A stretch of DNA of 64,000 nucleotides from Pseudoscleropodium purum (lineage: Eukaryota; Streptophyta; Bryopsida; Hypnales; Brachytheciaceae). The stretch lies in the NCBI GenBank assembly GCA_963969395.1, contig OZ017799.1:16060501-16124500 (forward strand), written 5' to 3'. Of the stretch, positions 34,241 through 46,627 are shown one piece after another. Positions within the stretch are counted from its first letter, which is position 1. The number at the start of each line of letters is the position of its first letter. A program made the translations under genes and the position numbers. Below the pieces are notes generated by a model, which worked only from the letters and a program-made list of their open reading frames with translations, made no database searches and was not told the DNA's origin.

Positions 34241-37200
34241 TCTTGTCCGGAGACTGAGGCCCCACCAAGTGAACTAGCTTCAGCAGTGCTTGGTTGACTT
34301 GCATCACTAGCACTCCGCACTTCAGAATCTGCTGGCAGTAACCTGCAAACTTCAAGAGCACAGCTAGTTGGAACTTGCTTATGTCCACATTCTATGACCC
34401 GAATTTTTGTTCTTAACTTGGATATTAACACTATAAAGAAACATTTTGAAGACTACATATGTCCCAAGACACGATGGTTTCTCACTTTGACGGATGAAAT
34501 CAGTTCTACCATGTGATCAGTGCTGACTATTGTACTGTCGATCGGAGTAGTGTAGCATATTACAAAAGAGGATTACAAAAGTAACATAGTAGAGGGCATT
34601 TATCATTAAGAGGATAAAACCACTGACGCGAATGAAAATATGTACCATCATCAGCATGAGGGAAAAGCTGAACCTGGCCGGCTGTTGCACAGAGCTCGGT
34701 GGGGGACCCCTGGGAGGATCCATTGCGATGGCGGTAGTTGCTGCAAGTCGAGGTCCAGGGTCCTTTTGCGTCAATGTAGCTAGTGCAGCCTGAGCAGCTG
34801 CTGCAGCTACGCGTGGCCCAACCATAGCTGCAAGAAACGCCACCTACAAGGAAATAACTGGTTGTCAGGGAAACAGAGTTCATTCTGGCAACATCCGCAG
34901 GTGGAAGCACAGTATCCACAGTGAATACAACCCGCATCAAACTTTTGGCATATACGTAATAGGTATTTCATGGAAGAAAACCCGCAGTGACGATCGTTGT
35001 ACCAAACAAGTTAGGAGCATTGAACCCTTGCTAGCACTTTGAAAGTGCAAAGCATGAAGGTATCAAAACAAACGCATCTACCCTTTCAAAGGTACATTTA
35101 GGAACATAGTAGATTTGGAAAGAGGAGGAGACAACAAGTGTAGCCAGACACTCGTGTTTTAAGTAATACTTCCGATATAACCAACTCCCTACATACACTG
35201 ATTACTATCTCCTAGACTTGAATATAGAACCCTGTAGTCTCATAATATATCCATACAGTTCATAATGCAAACCGTTAACAGTCAGCACAGGCTGGGTATG
35301 TCAACTCAACACGAACAGCTCTGAATATTACCTGAGCCATAACTGGGTTGGGAGCATCAGCAAAAGCTACAAAGCTGGAAGGAGGTGCCTGTAGATCCCT
35401 TGAAACCTCTACACCAGGTTCAGTACTCGGTGCATAGGGATTACTTTCTGCTTTTCCCTCCCCAGACTGTTCACTTTGCATTGTGTTTTCTGTTTGTAAG
35501 ATAAGCGGTGGAGGAGTTGGAACAGTCAAAGTAGTCCCGGGAGTCTCCATATCTTCTAAAAACGGATCCTCAACAGGAAGCCGTATGAAATGCAAGATAC
35601 ACTGTGCCTTTGACTTTGTAGCCACATGCTCAGAAATTTCATTCCAATTGTCTCCGAACATCTCTAAAGCCTCCAGTAACAAAAGCGTCTCTTGATCTGT
35701 CCAACCGACACCAGTCCCATTCTCTTCCTCAGTGGAATCCATCCTTATGAAATCTGTTGAAACGTTGTCGGGCCCAAACTTCCCGTCGTTGTAACAATCA
35801 CAACACACATCGAAATCTGCCTGCCAGCAACCAACAGTCGATAAAGATCAGGCATTCATGGAAGAAATAAAAAAACTGATGATATCTCAGAACTGGGGTT
35901 TAGCAGCATAGAAACCACGCCCACCACTCTGCACTAATATAAATATTGATAAATATCATCAGAGATTCACTTGAAAAAAAACTAACCTGCTTCTGACAAT
36001 GATAGCGCTGTTTGCTACAATCAGAAGCACAGGAATTGCAGTGATACTCCACTTCTGGTCCTTCTGGAAGAGCCAGCAACTCTGAAATAGCTACATCGGC
36101 TGATTTTGAATTTAAATGACCTTGCTTGGAAACAGGAGCTCGTATGTTATCAAACTCGTACAAACTAGAGCCCTTTAGAGGCAATGCCCGTAACAAGCCT
36201 GCCACGTCAGAATCTAGCGATAGAACTGGGCTTTGCCACAGTGGCCGAAATTCAGCAGGGGCCTGGTAGTTGATAAGACCCCAATGATCAAAAAAATCTA
36301 GAATTCGAGATATGGTTTTTTCGTCCAAGCCAAGGAGTAGCTCTTGCACGTCGGCAACAGTGATAATTTTCTTGACATTTTCTCGATATTTATTCAAGAT
36401 AATGTTCCGGTACTCCATATACAGTTTCGGAGTCTTGCCAGGTGTTTTGCCATTAAAAAACTCAGGCAGACCTCGTTTCTCCAAAGTGTGTATTTTTGTC
36501 CATGAAAACCAACCTGCCATATAGGAGTCAACATTAGTCTTCGGGAGCGTTGACTTCTTTCAATCTCGACAAACAAGAACACCATTGCCTTCCGAAAGGT
36601 GTATGGCTCTCTCAAATAACGCTCACAGGCCAGTGAAATGCATATATTCTACCAAGACTACTTAATGCGTTGTCCTGTTGAAGGGACATCTCTCGTATGT
36701 GAAGACTTTCTGTATCCTTAAAATAGATATTTGCTAACCAGACCCATACGCATAAGCTCATGAAGCTTGACCTATGAACTTTGGAAACTTTAGGTGTCGA
36801 CTCACGAGGACAGAAAATCAAGGAGTTGGCCGTTAAGGAGAGCATCTTACCGGCATGGCTAGGAATGGTATGTTGTTCAGTTGCACTATCAGTTGTCCTA
36901 GAACCTGGTGTACCAGACGGCAACGAGGCCTGCATGGACATCAAATGTGACTGTCCACCAAACCCCGCGGGATCTGCACCTGCTCTCCTGCCTGGGATAA
37001 AGGCCCCAGCGTGATCGGAAGCTATTAAAGAATTCACTAGTAGCTGTCCGTGTGATAGGTTTTCTAAACTTGGAGTGCCCTTCTTTACTTCCTCATAGTC
37101 CCTATCTAAGCCCGCTAGCACAGCTTGTTCTGCTTGTAAGATAGCTCCAACTGAGCTGTGAATTTGTCCTACACGCTGTTTGACAACATGAAGGTCACCA

Positions 37201-39015
37201 GCAACGCGTTCACTCTTTCCCGGTACTACCTCCACGGGCTCCCCATTAGCTCCAAAGGGAACTGGGGATTCCTCCCTTGCCGATCTCTTATTGGGAATGT
37301 TCGTTGCTGGTGGTGATTCCCGCTTCCTTTTCAGCATCCCATCGTTCAATCCTGAATCATCTCCTGAGTCGGCTCCCACATCTTCCCCACTATCTTCTGG
37401 TTGACTTCCTTTGCTTGCCTTAGCTGTTCCGGGCCTCAGCTTAATCTTCAGCCCTGCAATCGACCCCAGAACACTCATCAGATTCACCAGTAAGAAGATA
37501 TTGGCTCTTAGTAAGAGCAAGCATTTGCACGCAAGCACTCGTCACGAAGCTTCGAGAAAAGTCTGCGGCTATCCTCCGAGACGACTCTCCTTCCAGGGCA
37601 ACAATAAAGTCATGGGAACGCTCAAATATAGTCACGCTCCATATAGTCACGTGCATTTTGAGAGCCAAAAGTGTCCGCTTCCATATCTATAGTAGTTAAG
37701 AAAAATCTTAAAGGAGGGTAATAATATGTCCCAGTTATAAAAAGCAATCACACCCTACATCTTTAAACAAAAGAAAAATGTATTAAAAGCTACTATAAAT
37801 CGACTAATAGCTTCCGACGTGGACTTCCTAATTGCATTCTGGGGTTAAACTATTGCAGTGGTTCACTAGAGGCATATAAACCTCCAAAATGGCTTTCTAT
37901 TCGTAGCTTGGGCACGTAAGAGTAAAAAGTTGCTGAAATCGGCACCAATCGAAACCTCTTTGATATCATCGTCTCTAACATTACATCGTCTATGGAATTT
38001 TTCGCAATATACCTTATGGAATGGCCTTCCCCAACTTTAGTCTCACTATCACTCTGCTATGTAATCATGAGTTCCACAAGTGTAAAAAGAGTTCCAGACC
38101 ACATTCCTGATTCCAAGGACTTCTTTAATGTCACTTTTACATGCAGCACAAGACAATGTTACAAAACTCCATATAGTCACGTGCATTTTGAGAGCCGAGG
38201 CCGTGACATAAAGGTCTAGGTGCAATTTTTCAGATAATTTCTCCGGTACTTAAATCAGATAAGAACTTAAACATATGCCCTTTACAACCTCAATGTCTCA
38301 ACTCACACTAAATGGGGAGCTAAATATTGAAGAAATATAATCAGACATGATTCTAGCCCTGTGTCGGTGTTCAGTTCTCAATATCGCTACTTCTATGAAA
38401 AACGAGATTCATTGCGTCCAAAAACAACTCCCCTAATAGATAATGCTTCAACTTCTCTTTGAGCTCGCCTTCTGAGGTTAACTTTCTAAGTTACACGTAA
38501 CGTAAGCATCTTGATAACGCCTACAGAAATGACCGATCAACACAATGGAGCAACCGGGCAGGAAAAAATAAAATAAACAGAGGAGTACCCAAACCCTAGA
38601 CAGAGTAAGAAAGTTAAAACCCTAAACCCCCAAGCCCTCCAAAACCAACAATCTCAACCGAAAAACTAATTTCATTGAGTCCACAAAACCCTTCATTAAC
38701 AAAAGAATAGACACCGCTCCCCCTGCTCATCCATACCTCGCTTCTGAGGTAAATTCAAAATTACACGTAACTGAAAACCTCGATAATGCCTAATGGAATG
38801 ACCAATCAATACAACAGCGCAACAGGAAAAGGAATTAAACAGAGGGGTATCCAAACCCTAGACAGCATAAGAGAGGTCCGACACCCAAATTCAAAACCCT
38901 GAACCCCTCGTCCTCCAAAACCAAAAAATCAAAATCAACCCGAACAGCAGCGTTAGAAGCAACACATACCGGCGGGCGAGCCACTCGCAATCGGAGGCTG
39001 ACGCTTCGTCGCCAT
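32892..39015 (-). CDS. SWI3C: SWI3C-type SWI/SNF complex subunit (8 exons)
   Basis: Exons 39015-38970, 37453-36851, 36513-35987, 35820-35332, 34843-34674, 34342-34182, 33992-33805 and 33467-32892 give 919 codons plus stop, all GT-AG and in frame. The product is a nuclear core subunit of SWI/SNF chromatin remodellers. Domains: SWIRM about 214-300 ([29 protein letters not shown]); ZZ-type zinc finger about 373-407 ([19 protein letters not shown]); SANT about 430-477 ([37 protein letters not shown]); [20 protein letters not shown] about 550-570; a long coiled coil about 680-773; and a Pro/Gln-rich tail. The ZZ plus SANT order is that of plant SWI3C/SWI3D-like proteins, and the exon 4-8 sequence fits SWI3C best. 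The exon 8 acceptor was set at GTGCAG|CTGAAG to give the conserved [12 protein letters not shown]. Its last three exons are duplicated at 8.7-9.95 kb. Confidence 0.94.
37454..38969 (-). other. SWI3C intron 1 with internal repeats
   Basis: 1.5-kb first intron. It holds an exact 30-bp direct repeat (CTCCATATAGTCACGTGCAT then TTTGAGAGCC) at 37637 and 38167, and a diverged tandem duplication offset by about 277 bp (units from about 38460 and 38737) sharing TTACACGTAAC, ATGACC.ATCAA and ACCCTAGACAG. The ACGTG motif in the 30-bp repeat and AAACCCTA motifs are typical plant regulatory words; intron function is inference. Confidence 0.7.
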
Positions 39016-39250
39016 TGCAAAAAACCCTGTTAAGCAAACCCTCAGCGAGAATCGTGATTTCCTAGCCCTTCTTCTCTCCTCCTGTCTCTCTCATTTCCCA
39101 TTCTTCTGTCGTCGCTCTCATCTTCTCACTCTAGCCAGCGCCTGGCTCCCATTCAGCGTACGTGCTTTACCTCAAAAAGAATCCCCAAACCCACTCCCCT
39201 GATATATTCGGTCCACTAGGATGCGCTTGGCTTGGGCTGCTCAAGTGTGA
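39016..39250 (-). promoter_or_regulatory. SWI3C: SWI3C 5' UTR and promoter region
   Basis: On the coding strand the region is purine-rich (GAGAGAGACAGGAGG-like) just upstream of the ATG. No TATA box found. An exact start site cannot be read. Confidence 0.4.
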
Positions 39251-41111
39251 GTGTTGTTGTTGCGCACGATGAAGCTCCAGTCGGTGAAGGTCTCGAGAGA
39301 CAGCATTTCGAAATCGGGCGCCATAGCTCACCTACTTTACAAAGACGAGCAAATCCATGCATTGGGTAACGTACAGAGATACTCTTTCTCCGCAATGACG
39401 GAGAAGAAGATGGGCAGGTCCACGGGGTCGGGTATCAGACGGGCATCGCCAGTCGATGGACATGTGTCCTAATTGTCGGGTATTAGATTATCATAAGGGC
39501 ATCAATTTCGGAGGCCTAAGATAGGGTTTAGGGTCTCGCGAGCGGGTATTACATTATTGTATGGGCATCAATTTCAGACGGCAAAGATGGACATGTCTTG
39601 TACTAGATAACCGATGAGCTGCACTAGTGGCAAGTAGGTTAGTGTACATAACCAATTGTACATTTTTCGATCACAAACTTTGATCTTTGTAATCGAAGGG
39701 TGTAGAAAGCAAGTTGAAAGGAAAGAAGGTTATGAGTTATAACTTGTAATGGCAATAGTGATGGGTTGCCAAGAGGATAATACTATGTTAGCTTTGAAAA
39801 GCCATCAATTGATTATATACAATTTACCATGTTAATGTTATGGCATCTACAATGTTCCAAGCTTCGAAGATGATAACAACATTATCCCAGTTGGTAAGAG
39901 CTTTAGTGCAACTATTACAAAGGTTTGTATAGATTGAACCACTTATATCTAATTACTTAAGTGCATATGGAGTAGATAGTGAGTAGTTGAGTGTGATAGA
40001 AAATTTTTTCATAAAGGGAGATAGAAAAGAATTGTGATTGCAAAAATTTTGGAATTTTATTCGTAAAAACAAAATCATTGTGAATTTCGAGAAGCAAAAA
40101 GTGTTTTGAACCAATATTTGACATTCAAAGTCCTACAATTCTACTCATTGAGGAGACTATTTCTTGCTCATGCCTACAAATTTCAAAATTATAGTTCTCG
40201 TAATACTTGACATTCAACAATTGTTCCTCAAAGCCTCATATATCATTCATATTATTACAATGGGCCTTCTAGACATAGATCACAAAAAGTTCTACTAGGA
40301 TAAAAATTCCAATGTGTTATATGTAGGAGATTCATTCCTAGTTGGTAATGAGTGGTCCGGCTCTAGTTTTATAGCCTTGGTATGCAACTACATAAGAAAC
40401 CCATCCCATTTCCAACCACTTTAGCAATTAAGTATATCTGGAACATGGTTTTCTTGAGTATGGAAATTTTTTGTGCACATAAATAGAGTTTGGAAGGATT
40501 CTATAATTTTTCAAAATTTTAATCCTCAAAATATAATAACCTTAAATTTTTTTAATTAAAGATTCTATTTGATTCATATTGGTCATATAGACCTTCTTAT
40601 TTTAGACCAAGGAATAGTTGCAAAATCCAACAAGGGTTAATTGCAATATTGATAGTCTCGTAGCCAATCATAATGAATCAAAAATTTTCCTTGACTAATC
40701 AAGTGCTATTCATCTCTACTTGCACAAAAAAAACATCCTATATTGTAGAAATGGAAGGTGATAAAAAATAGGTCAACCTCTATAGGGCTAGAATTTTTGG
40801 TCTTTTAACTTATTTCTTGAAGCATTTCACCAAGTTGAGATTCTAGGGTCATCATGATAATGACTTAATTTCTAATCATATTTTACAAATTTATATACAT
40901 GTCTTCAATATAGACCTCATATCAAGTCTATCAATTTCTACAATTTTTGAGGTTGGCCTCACTTTGGAATGTATACCAATCATCTTATCTAAATTGCAAT
41001 ACTTCACCCATCATGTTTATTCTCTTGAATATAAGCAAACTTGAAAGATTTCTTTGAGATTGTTGAAGAATGACAACCATGCATTGATGTACATTGTAAG
41101 ATGACGTTGTA

Positions 41112-42025
41112 GTCTTTTGAGTGGATAGTGAGAGAACATGTTTTCAGACAATTAGTTTAATTCAATGGATTTTTTATTTTTATTACCCCTTGACTTCCTA
41201 CTAGTATGTAATTTTTTTAAATCCACAACCCAAATCCAAACCTAAAATCCACCCACCTACCCTATTTGTAATTCTAGAGTGAAAATGGGATTTGCAATGA
41301 ATATGGGAATTCTGTTCCCCAATATTCATATTTGTATCATGTATTAGTGTACGTTCTCTATATTAGTATTCATATTCCATACCATATTTGTATTCCATAT
41401 CTATATTCATATCCCGTATGTGTATTCTAAATTGACGACTTGGGGATTGGTTTCAATTTTTTTTTGTTAGCCAATTGATGGTTTGTGATTTTTGAAAATT
41501 AAAAGTAGGGGGGGATTAATCAAAAACATGTTGTTTGCATCTTTTCTTTAGATAAGGGGTGGGGGGGGGGGGGGGGCGTCTTTTAAGTGGATAGTAAGAG
41601 AACATGTTCTCAGACAATTACTCTATTTTAATGAAAATTTTAATTTATTACCCCCTGACCCCTACTAGAACATGATTTTTTAAAATTTTCAGCCCAAATC
41701 CAACCCAAACCACTACCCACCCTATTGGTAATTCCAAAGTAAAAATGGGATCTACAATCAATATGAGATTTCTATTCCACATATCTATATTGAAATCATG
41801 TATTAGTGTACATCCTTTGTATTTATATTCATACCCCATACTTGTATCTATATTCATATCCCATACTTCTGTTTGTACCCCATATCCATATCCCAGATTG
41901 GCAACTTAGGGATTGATTTCAAATTCTTTTTGGTAAGGAGATCGATGGTATGTGATTTCCGAAAATTAAAAGTGGGGGGGGGGTTTAATCAAAAACTTGT
42001 TGTTCGCATCTTTTCATTAGATAGG
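41112..42025 (+). repeat. two-copy tandem duplication, 466-bp offset, ending in poly-G
   Basis: Unit 1 starts GTCTTTTGAGTGGATAGTGA (41112) and unit 2 GTCTTTTAAGTGGATAGTAA (41578). Both contain GAGAACATGTT.TCAGACAATTA, TCATGTATTAGTGTAC, repeated CATATCC words, GAAAATTAAAAGT and a G run. Unit 1 ends in a G-rich tract at about 41557-41576 broken only by one T. The G run at the junction suggests slippage or a G-quadruplex-prone joint. Confidence 0.85.
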
Positions 42026-42282
42026 GTTGGTCTTGCCCCTCCAAATGCCATTGCATGGGCCTCGTTGAATGTCCCAATATTATGGTTGTTACAAGGCTTA
42101 TTTACCAAGCCTACATTGCAAATGCTCTTATACTCAATCAATGAAACCCCAAGCTTCATATCTTGAACTTTAAAACCCCCAAACTTTGTCACAAATCCCA
42201 AACTTTATATTCCCCAATGTTTTCACATCTTCTAAATATTTTCCCATCTTCCAACTTCCATACTCTATGCAAAGGTCTACTT

Positions 42283-42432
42283 TTGGCACTCATGTATTGA
42301 AATTGAATTTCCACATCACATTCTTAAGGGTTGACATCACCTAAGACCATTCACAAGATGACAATGTGACACTTTTTTCCCAAAAATGACTTAAATTATG
42401 CCAAATCTAACCTTTAGGTAGGACTATCTTCC
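42283..42432 (+). repeat. dispersed repeat R4, copy 3
   Basis: TTGGCACTCATGTATTGAAA, TTGAATTTCCACATCACATT, TTATGCCAAATCTAACCTTT. The 57205 copy shares all blocks. Confidence 0.65.
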
Positions 42433-42639
42433 TATTATGTCCCTAATCCCCAAACTTTATACCCTCAAACTCCATTTCCTTTTAAGTTATAAGATGAACC
42501 AAACAAACTACCACTCTCATCTTCATCCCTCCTTTATGTACTGTGGATGTACATTCCAGAACGAAGATGTCGACCACAGGCACATGAGCCAGGGTGGAAT
42601 TCAAATGAGGGTGGAAATAAACCCGCCTATACTGTAATC

Positions 42640-42668
42640 ATAAACCCTAAACCCTAATCAGTAACCCT
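42640..42668 (+). promoter_or_regulatory. telo-box-like motif
   Basis: TAAACCCTAAACCCTAAT, two units of the plant telomere-type word, about 480 bp upstream of the FAP-type start. Such motifs occur in promoters of growth-related plant genes. Too short for an interstitial telomere array. Confidence 0.4.
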
Positions 42669-42860
42669 ATCCTGTTTTGATTTTACTTTTCTGCCTGGGG
42701 TCAACAGCGAAGAAAGTAAGCCTACAAACACAACAAAAATCGTGAGAATCACTGTTTCCCAAGGACTCAGTCGTCGCCAAATCGGAGCAGAAGACTTGGA
42801 CACCGTTGCCGAGGAAATCTTTTCACTAATCGGAGCAGCAAATCGCGGACACGCTGCCAT
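42654..42860 (-). CDS. possible 68-aa small membrane protein
   Basis: Minus-strand ORF from ATG 42860. It has an N-terminal part rich in Ser and Ala (MAACPRFAAPISEKISSA), then RRLSPWE, one hydrophobic helix (ETVILTIFVVFVGLLSSLL) and a basic tail. Layout resembles small single-pass organelle membrane proteins, but no family is recognised. It would be divergent from the FAP-type gene 280 bp away. The AAACCCTAAACCCTAA motif lies just past its stop, an odd place for a promoter element. TTTGTAG|GC inside it could be a splice acceptor. Confidence 0.3.
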   Translation of the reverse strand: MAACPRFAAPISEKISSATVSKSSAPIWRRLSPWETVILTIFVVFVGLLSSLLTPGRKVKSKQDRVTD

Positions 42861-43139
42861 CGATGCTCGCCTCACTCGACACTGCCACTTGCATCCATCG
42901 CCTGCGTTGTCGGTGACCCAACAACAGGCACCCAACAACAGCTTTCTGATATCTGATTTCTGATTTCCCAAGCCCTAAACCTCACCATCTTCACCACTAT
43001 TTATTCTAGTTCAGGTCACAAATCGCCATTACCATTGCGAGTTTCAGGATCGACATTGAAGCAGCTGTGATTTGCGATTCAGTGAGTGGGTTCAATTTCG
43101 TTGGGTATAACGTACTTGCCAGAGATCGAGTTGGAAGCA

Positions 43140-45586
43140 ATGGCGGAGACCGTGCCAGGTGTGCTTCGATCGCGACCACTGAATTTGTTCTGGAATGTGT
43201 GTTGTGTGTGATGGAATTTTTCTTTGATTTTGCAATTTGTCGGTGAAGGTGTGATGGATTCGGATGTGAGGAGGTGAGCTTACGATGAGATTGTTTTGGT
43301 GGTGATTAGAGTAATTGTCTTGGTGTTGGTATGTGCAAACTCCTTCGGTTTCTGTGATGTTCTTGAGGGTTTAGTCTTGGTTCGATTCAGGCCTGTGATT
43401 TTCCCTTTTGGTTTTAATCTTCAGAATGGTGGAGTGATGAGTTTATGGTGTTTGAATCTTGGTGGTGCTGGTGGTGGTGGGTGTGCTGAATTGGCTGATC
43501 TGTAAAATGAGAAGCAAACCCTAAGCCGTTGTCGTGTAGTTTTGGAGATGTTACGGGCATTCGGCACTTGGTTCTCGAATTAGCGGGATGTATTTTGCAT
43601 TCTAAATGCAGTGGTCTGATTTCAATGCTGATTGAGGTGGTGATTTGTCTCCTGCTGTCCATGACGTTCTGTTGTATTTTGGGCTCGTGCAGAATCGTAT
43701 GTGGAGTCGGTCACTGGTGTCAGATTTCCATCATCTCTCACTCCTACTGGCAGCTCCGCCAATCTTGCCTTTGCCGGTGCAGGTACAAATCTAAGATTCA
43801 TCAATTTGATTACCCTAAAAGCAAGAGTTATCCTAGAAACTGACTAACTATGACTTCATCTTCCGCAAGTATCTTCTGTATAGACACCGACGAAATAAAG
43901 ATAACAGCAATAAGTGTTGTCACAAAGTATTCCCCGGAATGCGTATCTGGTGAGAGCAGTTATTCAAACAGTGGGAAAAAATGGTTGCCCTCGCTAGTAA
44001 CCGGACATAGTCTTCATCAAAAACATCGAGTTGGCTCATAACTCACCTGTACATAACAAAAAAGAGAGGAATTATAGGCAAAATTGGTTGTAAGTGGATG
44101 ATTTTGTGGTTTTTAATAGTGACAGGTACTTCATCCAGATGAGCAAATGGTTATGGCATATAACTCGAGAGTAATATCCAATGGAATGTGGCGACATTAG
44201 CTAGACGTTTGTTGATGTAGACTTCTGTTGTTCACTGAGTACCAATCGAGTAATGGTAGAAAAATGAAACTGTGGAGATAGACCTGATCTTACTGCCGTT
44301 TCTGTGCAGGTGTACGTGAGAAGAAAGTAGCGTTTATAAATGTGAAAGTGTACGCAGTTGCATTGTACGTTGAATCAGGAGTGCGGTCTGCATTGGCGTC
44401 TTGGCGAGGGCAACCTGTCTCAAACCTTTCGAACAATAGTGCTTTCTTTAATTCTGTTTTGAATGGTACGTGTGTCCACTTCAAGTGATCTGTTACATAT
44501 GAGCCGTACTTGTACTTATCAGAAAAATTGTGGGAAGTCACGTACGTCAACCTTTGTAGTTCTAGACTGGGGTCAAGCTTCCTGTTTCAACAGAGGCTCG
44601 AGAATGTAGCAATATGAAGTGGTCTTGGAGTACACACTTGAAGTGCATAACATTATAAAGAATCCTTGTTGAGCACCCTCTAAATCGGCAGGAAAAGGAG
44701 TCGCTGGCACCTTTTTTTGTAATGTTGAGCTCAAGTATGAGCTCCACAAGACGAGGCATTGTCTTCGTGTGAGAGTATGTCAGGGCATTAATATTTCTTG
44801 GTTTGCTCTCATTTGAGATGACGCTGTTCTGAATTACTCTTACTTAGCACTGCTCTGAAAAGGTGCTATGCGACTACTACGCAAAGACTGTTATGGGGAT
44901 GTTATCTTTCATGCCCTTTCTCGTCTTGACAGAGTAGTTTGGTCTTTGGTTGGAATTTTGCAGCACCGGTGCAGAAAGCATTACAGTTGGTGCTTGTGAG
45001 AGACATCACAGGCTCTCAGTTCTGGGGGGCTCTGGATGAATCATTGCGGCCACGTCTCAGGGCAGCTAACGCTGGTGCAGCAGGGGACGAGGCACTAGCC
45101 GAATTAGGAAGGGTGTTTCAAACGCGTCCTCTCAACAATGGCACGACCATTACATTGAACTGGGCTCACCCCTCCACCCTTCAGGTAAAGGGGTCACATT
45201 TACGGCCAGGATGTTAACTTTTCAATTGGAATCACAAGTAATTTGCATTGCTGAATTGTGAAATGATTTAGAGTCTCCAGCACTCTAATTTGAGCTGTGT
45301 GTCCTCGTCAACAGATTTTACTGCTGGGAACTTACTGAATGCTATGAAGTCCTCTGGATTGATTTCATCATTATTAGATTCTAGTGATAATCCTAACTGG
45401 AGGGCCGGGTGGTCATGTTCTTTACAGGTGGCTGTGGCATCGAATCCATCTGCAACTCCGAAATTGGAGATTTCAATTGATAACAGGGCCTTGGTGTCTT
45501 CCATATTTGACATATATGTTGGAGATCAACCAATATCACCAGGTGCAAAGGCTCAATTTGCTGCTGGTCTTGTGCGGTTTGTTTGA
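43140..45586 (+). CDS. FAP-type chalcone-isomerase-fold (fatty-acid-binding) protein (5 exons)
   Basis: Exons 43140-43158, 43693-43782, 44310-44465, 44964-45184 and 45428-45586 join in frame, 214 codons plus stop, the length of a bare CHI domain. N-terminal VTGVRFPSS, then REKKVAFINVKVYAVALYVE, LVLVRDITGSQFWGALDESL, TITLNWAHPSTLQ and FDIYVGDQPISPGAK. These match the fatty-acid-binding (type III) branch. The catalytic Tyr of true chalcone isomerases (Tyr106 in the alfalfa enzyme) aligns to Phe in SQFW and the Asn seven residues on aligns to Ser, so isomerase activity is unlikely. No transit peptide is evident before the domain, so the usual plastid location of Arabidopsis FAPs is uncertain here unless an upstream exon exists. 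First exon is only 19 nt of coding sequence. Confidence 0.9.
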
Positions 45587-46520
45587 AGCTGCTAAGGTAT
45601 CATCAGTCAGGTGCACACGGAGGATGGTTATCTCTAACTTCACAGCTCAGCTGAGTCATTAACATCCCCGAGGAATTACACAATTAAGGAAGCCCTTGAG
45701 GAGGTGTCACTTGTATTTCTTTCTTAAGATTTTAATTTTCTGTTTTTTTCAAATGCTCATTGCTAAAGCTTTTTGTTAAGAAATAAATATATTTCATTAT
45801 CTTAAAAATGCTCGCCAACTCATCGTAGTAGGATAGTCAACTTGGGAATCTTTTTGAACCAAAAGTAGAGGAGAACTATTCATCTTCTCTCTCTTTGTTT
45901 ATGCTTTAAAACTTCTTTGAATAGACACTTTGATTCACTCTTGCGTACTTAGCTTGTGTTGTGGCTACCTTTTGTGGTTTGCTTTAGTTTTGTAATCACA
46001 ACACGCTCTCATGCTATTGTTTGCATGCTCTGACGCTTTTGTTTAAAGCTTTCACGTGATTCCGATTTAGAATTTTTTAGGAGGAGGCTTTTTGCAAAAC
46101 CCTCCCATCTCTCCTCTCTGTGCCATCTCCTTTGCCTGTGCAGACGCCCCCTCTCTGCGCCTCCACAGCTCCCGTTCTCCCCTTCTTACAGCTCCCCGCT
46201 CTCTCCCCCCCTGCGCTCTCTACTCCTTGAAGCTCTGTCTGCCTTGTTGCTGGTTCGTGACCCCCAGTCTGCTTCCTTCCTTCCTTCCCCTCCACCCTTG
46301 TTTTTATATTGTTTTTAATTTTCCTCTTCTTCGCTTCTCTTCCTCGCCGCTTCTCCTTGTAGCATCCTTGGGCTCCGTCCTCGTCTCTTCCTCCCCCACT
46401 TTTTTTTTTTTTTTCTTTATAAGTCATCTTCTCTTTTCCATCATGAGCACTTTCACATCTTTTGTTGCCATATCTACGACAATTTCAATCATGGCTATTA
46501 ATAATGTTGAGCTACCTAGA

Positions 46521-46627
46521 TTTTATCTTCTTTTTTTTCCACAATTAGTAACTATTGGATGTAATTATTTGTTTTATCTTCTTCTTTTTCCACAATTAGT
46601 AACTATTGGATGTAATTATTTGTTTTA
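46521..46627 (+). repeat. 51-bp tandem duplication
   Basis: TTTTATCTTCTT.TTTTTCCACAATTAGTAACT then ATTGGATGTAATTATTTG occurs twice head to tail, almost identical, so recent. Confidence 0.85.

Larger units (their letters stand above)
39478..42640. other. intergenic region with tandem duplications
   Basis: No supportable gene. A short direct repeat (GGGTATTA.ATTAT..., GGGCATCAATTTC) lies at 39478 and 39544. The notable content is the 466-bp tandem duplication at 41112-42025 and an R4 copy at 42283. Confidence 0.6.

Noticed and set aside
34646..34673. SWI3C exon 5 extended to the GTACAT donor
   Set aside because: Joining it to exon 6 creates an immediate stop; the GTTCAG donor at 34674 keeps the frame.
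42640..42660. Interstitial telomere repeat
   Set aside because: Only about two CCCTAAA units; too short for more than a promoter-type word.
43140..45586. A catalytic chalcone isomerase
   Set aside because: Key Tyr and Asn are replaced and the sequence follows the fatty-acid-binding branch.
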